From a virus, in the IMG/VR virus record IMGVR_UViG_3300025759_000322, positions 1 to 34,447 of that record: a stretch of 34,447 bases of DNA. One strand, written 5' to 3'. Positions 30,195 through 34,447 of the stretch are shown in pieces; position 1 is the stretch's first letter; each line of letters opens with the position of its first letter. Under the pieces are notes generated by a model. The model saw nothing but the letters and a program-made list of their open reading frames with translations, ran no database searches and was not told the origin of the DNA. Position numbers and translations under genes: made by a program.

Positions 30195-32119
30195 TGGCAA
30201 CACAATGGCAAACATACCCTATAGAATTTAGGGGTGGACTTATTTCCAATCTTAGCCCACTGCAACAGGGTATTAATGCTGTAGGTTCTGCTACTGTACT
30301 GCAAAATTTTGAACCTAATAAAAATGGTGGGTACAGTAAACTTTTAGGTTTTGAAAAGTACAGTACTACAACTGTACCGGGAACTGGTCCTATCCTAGCA
30401 TTAAAGGTTATTAGTTCTGGTCTTGTAGTAGTAGCACGTAAAGTAGACTCTGCAGCAATTAGTGCTGTAAGTGGGTTAACTTCAGGGGATGATAACAAAA
30501 CAGCTTACTACTATGGTACAGGTACAACATGGACCTTCATGGCAAAAAGTGCTTCTACTAATGGTGGCAAAGCTAAACATGCAGAATTTAATTTAGACGG
30601 TGACGATAAGGCTATTTTTGTAGATGGAACTAGCTATCCTGCTATATACAATACCTCTGGAAATACTACAACATTCCTTACTTCATCTAACAGTTCAGAC
30701 CTTAGTGGTGCAGAACATGTAGCAATGTTTAAAAAACATGCTTTTTATGCTAAAGGTAATAATCTTTATTTTAGTATTCCTTCTAATGTAAGTAACTTTG
30801 GTACAGGCTCTGGAACTATTAATGTAGGACATGACATAACAGGTCTTACAGTTTTTCGTGATCAACTTATTATTTTTACAACAGACACAATACAAAAAAT
30901 TACAGGTAGCTCTGTTAGTGATTGGGCTTTAGCACCTATTACAAATAAAACAGGTTGTATTAATGGAGATACAATACAAGAGGTTGGTGGTGACGTTATA
31001 TACTTAGCTCCTGATGGGATTAGATTACTAAGTGCTACAGACCGTATTGGTGACTTTGCATTGGATGTCGCATCTGATTCAATACATAAAGATGCTGATT
31101 CTTTTTTAGGTACGTCAAACGAATTTTCTTCTATGCTTATAAGAAATAAATCTCAGTATCGTATCTTTGCTTATGTTTCTTCAGAGAGAAACTCTGTTGC
31201 TAAAGGTTTAATAGCTACTAAGTTTATTGCTCAAGGTTCTGAAGGTATTAACTGGGCTTCGACAAAAGGTATAAAAGCCTATATAGCAGACAGTAGATAT
31301 GCAGGAGATCAAGAAACTTCCATGTTTATAAATGATGACGGCTATGTTTATAAGATGGAAACAGGCAGTAATTTTGATAGTGCTAACATTGAGGCTATTT
31401 ATGAATCTCCTTTTATGCCTATTGAAGATCCTCAGATACGTAAGACTTTTTATAAGATGGCCTTGTATGTTACACCTACTGGCTCTACATCAGTAGACTT
31501 AAATCTTACATACGATTTTAACGATGATAAAATTATACAACCACCTACACAAGCTATATCCAGTACAGGTACTTCTGTATTTTCCTATGGGGCATCTGAT
31601 GCTATTTACTATGCTAAAAATATTACTTATGCAGTAACAGTATCTAATCCGGGATCAGGAAATAAATATTATATATCAGATCATACTGGTGCTGCTCCAA
31701 CTTTAAGCCTAACTAGAGGTCGTACTTACAGATTTACACAAGAGGATAATAGTAATTCGAGCCACCCACTAAGATTTTCTACGACAGCAGACGGTACTCA
31801 TGGTGGAGGTTCTGCATATACAACAGGTGTTACTACAAGTGGAACAGCAGGAAGTTCTGGGGCATATACTGAGATAACAATTACAGACAGTACACCTACA
31901 CTATATTACTATTGTACTAATCACAGTGGTATGGGAGGCACTGCTAATATGGTAGAAGCAACAGAAATAACCTATGGTGGTGAACTAGATAAAATATATA
32001 ATACTAATCTAATAGGATCTGGTAAAACAGTAGCTTTACGTATAGCTGACAATTCAACCAATCCCACATTCACTCTTGACACAGCAGTGTTAGAGTACAG
32101 ACAAAACGATAGGCAATAA
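30194..32119 (+). CDS. tail tube/nozzle protein with cupredoxin-like insert
   Basis: A 641-residue protein starting MATQWQTYPIEFRGGLISNL. The beta-propeller-like body (GHDITGLTVFRDQLIIFTTD, LAPDGIRLLSATDRIGDFAL) matches tail tubular B / nozzle proteins of short-tailed phages (T7 gp12 / P22 gp10 type). Residues about 490-592 are a plastocyanin-like domain: H524 (SSHPLRF), C574, H577 and M580 (YYCTNHSGMGG), the type I copper ligand order H...C-x2-H-x2-M. Such domains occur in cyanophage structural proteins. The domain is followed by a short nozzle-like tail (about 593-641). Confidence 0.78.
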   Translation: MATQWQTYPIEFRGGLISNLSPLQQGINAVGSATVLQNFEPNKNGGYSKLLGFEKYSTTTVPGTGPILALKVISSGLVVVARKVDSAAISAVSGLTSGDDNKTAYYYGTGTTWTFMAKSASTNGGKAKHAEFNLDGDDKAIFVDGTSYPAIYNTSGNTTTFLTSSNSSDLSGAEHVAMFKKHAFYAKGNNLYFSIPSNVSNFGTGSGTINVGHDITGLTVFRDQLIIFTTDTIQKITGSSVSDWALAPITNKTGCINGDTIQEVGGDVIYLAPDGIRLLSATDRIGDFALDVASDSIHKDADSFLGTSNEFSSMLIRNKSQYRIFAYVSSERNSVAKGLIATKFIAQGSEGINWASTKGIKAYIADSRYAGDQETSMFINDDGYVYKMETGSNFDSANIEAIYESPFMPIEDPQIRKTFYKMALYVTPTGSTSVDLNLTYDFNDDKIIQPPTQAISSTGTSVFSYGASDAIYYAKNITYAVTVSNPGSGNKYYISDHTGAAPTLSLTRGRTYRFTQEDNSNSSHPLRFSTTADGTHGGGSAYTTGVTTSGTAGSSGAYTEITITDSTPTLYYYCTNHSGMGGTANMVEATEITYGGELDKIYNTNLIGSGKTVALRIADNSTNPTFTLDTAVLEYRQNDRQ

Positions 32120-32120
32120 T

Positions 32121-33929
32121 ATGGCAGGATATTCAAGACAAGATACAGCAAACAACATTGCTAATGGTAAAGTTATTGATGCAGATGACTTAGACAGTGA
32201 GTTTAATGCGGTTGAAACTGCCTTTAACGCATCAAGTGGTCACGTTCACGATGGCACTACAGCTAACGGTGCTCCTATTACTAAGGTTGGCCCTAGTCAA
32301 GATCTTGTTGTATCATCAACTAGTGTGTTACCAAAAACAACAAACACTTTAGATGTAGGTTCAAGTGGTGCACAGTTTAAAGATGCATACTTTGATGGAT
32401 CAGTTAAAGGGCATACACTACAAGCAGGTACTAATGGATACACAACTATTGTTGATAATGAAATTGATGTATCTAGTGGAGATTTAACAGTAGATATTGC
32501 AGGTGATCTTACTATAGACGTTGATGGTGGAGATGTATTATTAAAAGATGCTACTGCTACATGGGGTGGACTAAGTAATAACTCAGGTAATCTTGTTGTA
32601 AAATCTGGTACAACTACAGCAGCTACTTTTACTGGTGCTAATGTAGACTTAGCAGGTACATTAGATGTTACAGGTGCAGCAACTTTAGATAGTACATTAG
32701 GTGTTACAGGTAATGCAACTGTAGGTGGCACTCTAGGTGTTACAGGACTGTCTACTCTAGCAACAGTAGATGTTAATGGTGGTGCTATTGATGGTACTAT
32801 TATTGGTGCTAATACTGCAGCAGCCATTACAGGTACTACAATTACAGGTACATCCCTTGTCGGACCATTAACAGGCAATGCAGCCACAGCTACAAAATTA
32901 GCAACAGCACGTAGCATTACTATTGATGGTGACGTAGATGCATCTGCTACTAACTTTGATGGCACAGGTGACATTACTCTTACTACTACACTAGACACAG
33001 TAAACTCTGACGTAGGTTCTTTTGGTAGTGCTACAGCTATACCTGTACTTACAGTTAATGGTAAAGGGCTTGTTACTGCAGCAAGCACAGCAGCTATTAC
33101 TACCACTCTTACTGTTGGTGCAGATAGTGGCTCAAATGATACGGTTGCTCTTGCAGACGATACACTTAACTTTGCAGGTACAGCTAATGAAATAGAAACT
33201 ACAGTATCCGATAATCAAATACAAATTGGTTTACCTAACAATGTTATTGTAGCAGGTAATCTTACTGTATCAGGTACAACTACTACAGTAAACACTACAA
33301 ACATGACTGTCAGTGATAAACTTGTTGAGTTAGGTAATGGTAGTACAGGTTCTGCTTCAGGTGATTCAGGTCTTGTTATTGAACGTGGTAATGATGCTAA
33401 TGCCTTTATTGGTTTTGACGAAAGTGCAGACAAGTTTACTGTAGGTACAGGTACATTTACAGGTGCATCTACAGGCGATCTTACAATTACTACAGGCACA
33501 CTTGTAGCCAATATTGAAGGTGCTGTTACAGGTAATGCTAGTACGGCAACTACTCTTGCCACAGCTAGAGCTATTGCATTAGCAGGAGATGTTACTGGTA
33601 CTGCTAATTTTGATGGTAGTGGTGATATTAGTATTACAGCTACCGTAGCAGACGATAGCCATAATCATACTATTGCAAATGTAGATGGTTTGCAGTCAGC
33701 ACTAAATGCTAAAGCAGCATTAGCAGGTGCTAACTTTACTGGTGCTGTAGATGTAGATGCTGCACTTACAGCAAACAGTTTTGCTATTGATAACGGTTCT
33801 AATGATTGGACATTTGAAGTAGATAGTAATAACCTTCTTATAAAATATGCCGGGACAAGTAAAATGAAACTAGATAGTTCTGGAAACCTTACTGTAGTAG
33901 GTAACGTAACAGCATACGGATCAATTTAA
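32121..33929 (+). CDS. tail fibre protein, beta-helix type
   Basis: A 602-residue protein starting MAGYSRQDTANNIANGKVID. The N-terminal SGHVHDGTTANGAPI segment and FDGSVKGHTLQAGTNGYTTI are widespread in marine phage fibres. The shaft consists of loose beta repeats (LDVTGAATLDSTLGVTGNAT). The C-terminus (SFAIDNGSNDWTFEVDSNNL) suggests an end domain. Lacks collagen-like triplets, so it is a second fibre type. Starts right after the nozzle gene and overlaps the next start (TAATG). Confidence 0.78.
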   Translation: MAGYSRQDTANNIANGKVIDADDLDSEFNAVETAFNASSGHVHDGTTANGAPITKVGPSQDLVVSSTSVLPKTTNTLDVGSSGAQFKDAYFDGSVKGHTLQAGTNGYTTIVDNEIDVSSGDLTVDIAGDLTIDVDGGDVLLKDATATWGGLSNNSGNLVVKSGTTTAATFTGANVDLAGTLDVTGAATLDSTLGVTGNATVGGTLGVTGLSTLATVDVNGGAIDGTIIGANTAAAITGTTITGTSLVGPLTGNAATATKLATARSITIDGDVDASATNFDGTGDITLTTTLDTVNSDVGSFGSATAIPVLTVNGKGLVTAASTAAITTTLTVGADSGSNDTVALADDTLNFAGTANEIETTVSDNQIQIGLPNNVIVAGNLTVSGTTTTVNTTNMTVSDKLVELGNGSTGSASGDSGLVIERGNDANAFIGFDESADKFTVGTGTFTGASTGDLTITTGTLVANIEGAVTGNASTATTLATARAIALAGDVTGTANFDGSGDISITATVADDSHNHTIANVDGLQSALNAKAALAGANFTGAVDVDAALTANSFAIDNGSNDWTFEVDSNNLLIKYAGTSKMKLDSSGNLTVVGNVTAYGSI

Positions 33930-34447
33930 TGGCATTACCTGCAAGTGGAAATTCTATATCTTTAGACCAGATGCACACAGAAGTATTTAGTACTTCTGGT
34001 AGTTCAGTGTCTATAAATGATGCAGACATAAGGGGTATGATATTTAAATCCTCTGCTTCAGAAATGTCTTTCAGTGAGTGGCATGAAGCAACACCCCCTA
34101 TTGCTGTTACACATATAGCTAAGTATGATTACACAGGTTCAAGTAGTATGAGTGCTACTACAACAATGTCCTTATCAGGGCTTTCATCTAGTCCAACAAC
34201 CCTTGTTATAGGTGCTCATTGGATGGATAAAAACCACTCAGGTTTGTCTCCAAGTTCCCCATCTTTATCCTCTAGTGGTGGTCACACTGTTAATTCTGAT
34301 CTTGTTTTTAATGATGATGCATTTGATGAAAAGAAATATCTAAGGTGGTACAGAGTTTATATTGGAACAGCTACATCTGTTACCCTAACAGGTACAAAAG
34401 GTGGTTTTGGAAGTACTCCTTCAGGGGGTGGTTGGCGTATTTGGGAA
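33929..34447 (+). CDS. fibre-associated protein, truncated by window edge
   Basis: 173 codons visible from ATG 33929, still open at the right edge. It starts MALPASGNSISLDQMHTEVF and continues with SSVSINDADIRGMIFKSSAS and EMSFSEWHEA, a short N-terminal domain common to proteins near the ends of marine phage tail operons. The rest (THIAKYDYTGSSSMSATTTM, LVIGAHWMDKNHSG) is beta-rich. It may be a fibre tip or receptor-binding protein, but the end is missing. Confidence 0.62.
   Translation, partial: MALPASGNSISLDQMHTEVFSTSGSSVSINDADIRGMIFKSSASEMSFSEWHEATPPIAVTHIAKYDYTGSSSMSATTTMSLSGLSSSPTTLVIGAHWMDKNHSGLSPSSPSLSSSGGHTVNSDLVFNDDAFDEKKYLRWYRVYIGTATSVTLTGTKGGFGSTPSGGGWRIWE

Noticed and set aside
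32297-33106. 269-codon minus-strand frame opposite the second fibre gene
   Set aside because: Mirror of repetitive Thr/Gly/Ala codons in the sense gene, without a ribosome site or recognisable domain.

Overview
The window is most simply read as a piece of a tailed, double-stranded DNA phage genome. It is AT-rich, genes are packed with 1-40 base overlaps, and one strand carries the whole packaging, capsid, tail and lysis programme. The presence of tail-tube/nozzle (adaptor and stabilisation type) genes, with no tape-measure or long-tail genes, suggests a short-tailed (podovirus-like) particle. A GTA-type three-TM holin, a DUF1127 gene and marine-phage-style fibre proteins suggest an aquatic, probably alphaproteobacterial, host. 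The host call is inference. No integrase, polymerase, tRNA or CRISPR array was found.

Layout. Bases 1-4470 hold a leftward set of mostly small, unrecognised genes plus a DUF932-like gene (running off the left edge) and a GP88-like cysteine-rich gene. A palindromic motif close to ATCACGGAAATTCCGAGA recurs seven times here, often abutting start codons or following terminators. Bases 4471-5380 are a non-coding divergence zone with an array of C4/G4 hairpins, other palindromes and two rightward sigma70-type promoters.

From 5381 everything reads rightward. First comes a lysis block (2-TM protein, small beta-barrel-like exported protein, GTA-type holin, GH108 endolysin). Then a run of small lysine-rich proteins is interrupted by a promoter, an RBS-sequestering hairpin and a DUF1127 gene. 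Packaging and head genes follow: small terminase, a large terminase apparently split in two frames, portal, a 1448-residue multidomain virion protein with a cysteine-peptidase/amidase-like domain, and scaffold. A separate promoter with a three-hairpin leader precedes the major capsid protein, a probable decoration protein and another structural protein.

The most unusual stretch is 21150-27158. A tail-fibre gene with collagen-like Gly-Pro-Thr blocks is followed immediately by seven overlapping genes: a small unknown, three 2-oxoglutarate/Fe(II)-oxygenase-like proteins, a capsule-synthesis-like GT-B protein, a radical SAM protein with a SPASM-like tail, and an unknown. My leading hypothesis is a fibre-modification cassette (hydroxylation and glycosylation of the collagen-like fibre), or alternatively a host-surface modification cassette. 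The window ends with a 20-residue-repeat adhesin, a fibre-tail adaptor, tail tube/nozzle genes (one carrying a cupredoxin-like domain with an apparent type I copper ligand set) and two further fibre genes, the last cut by the right edge.
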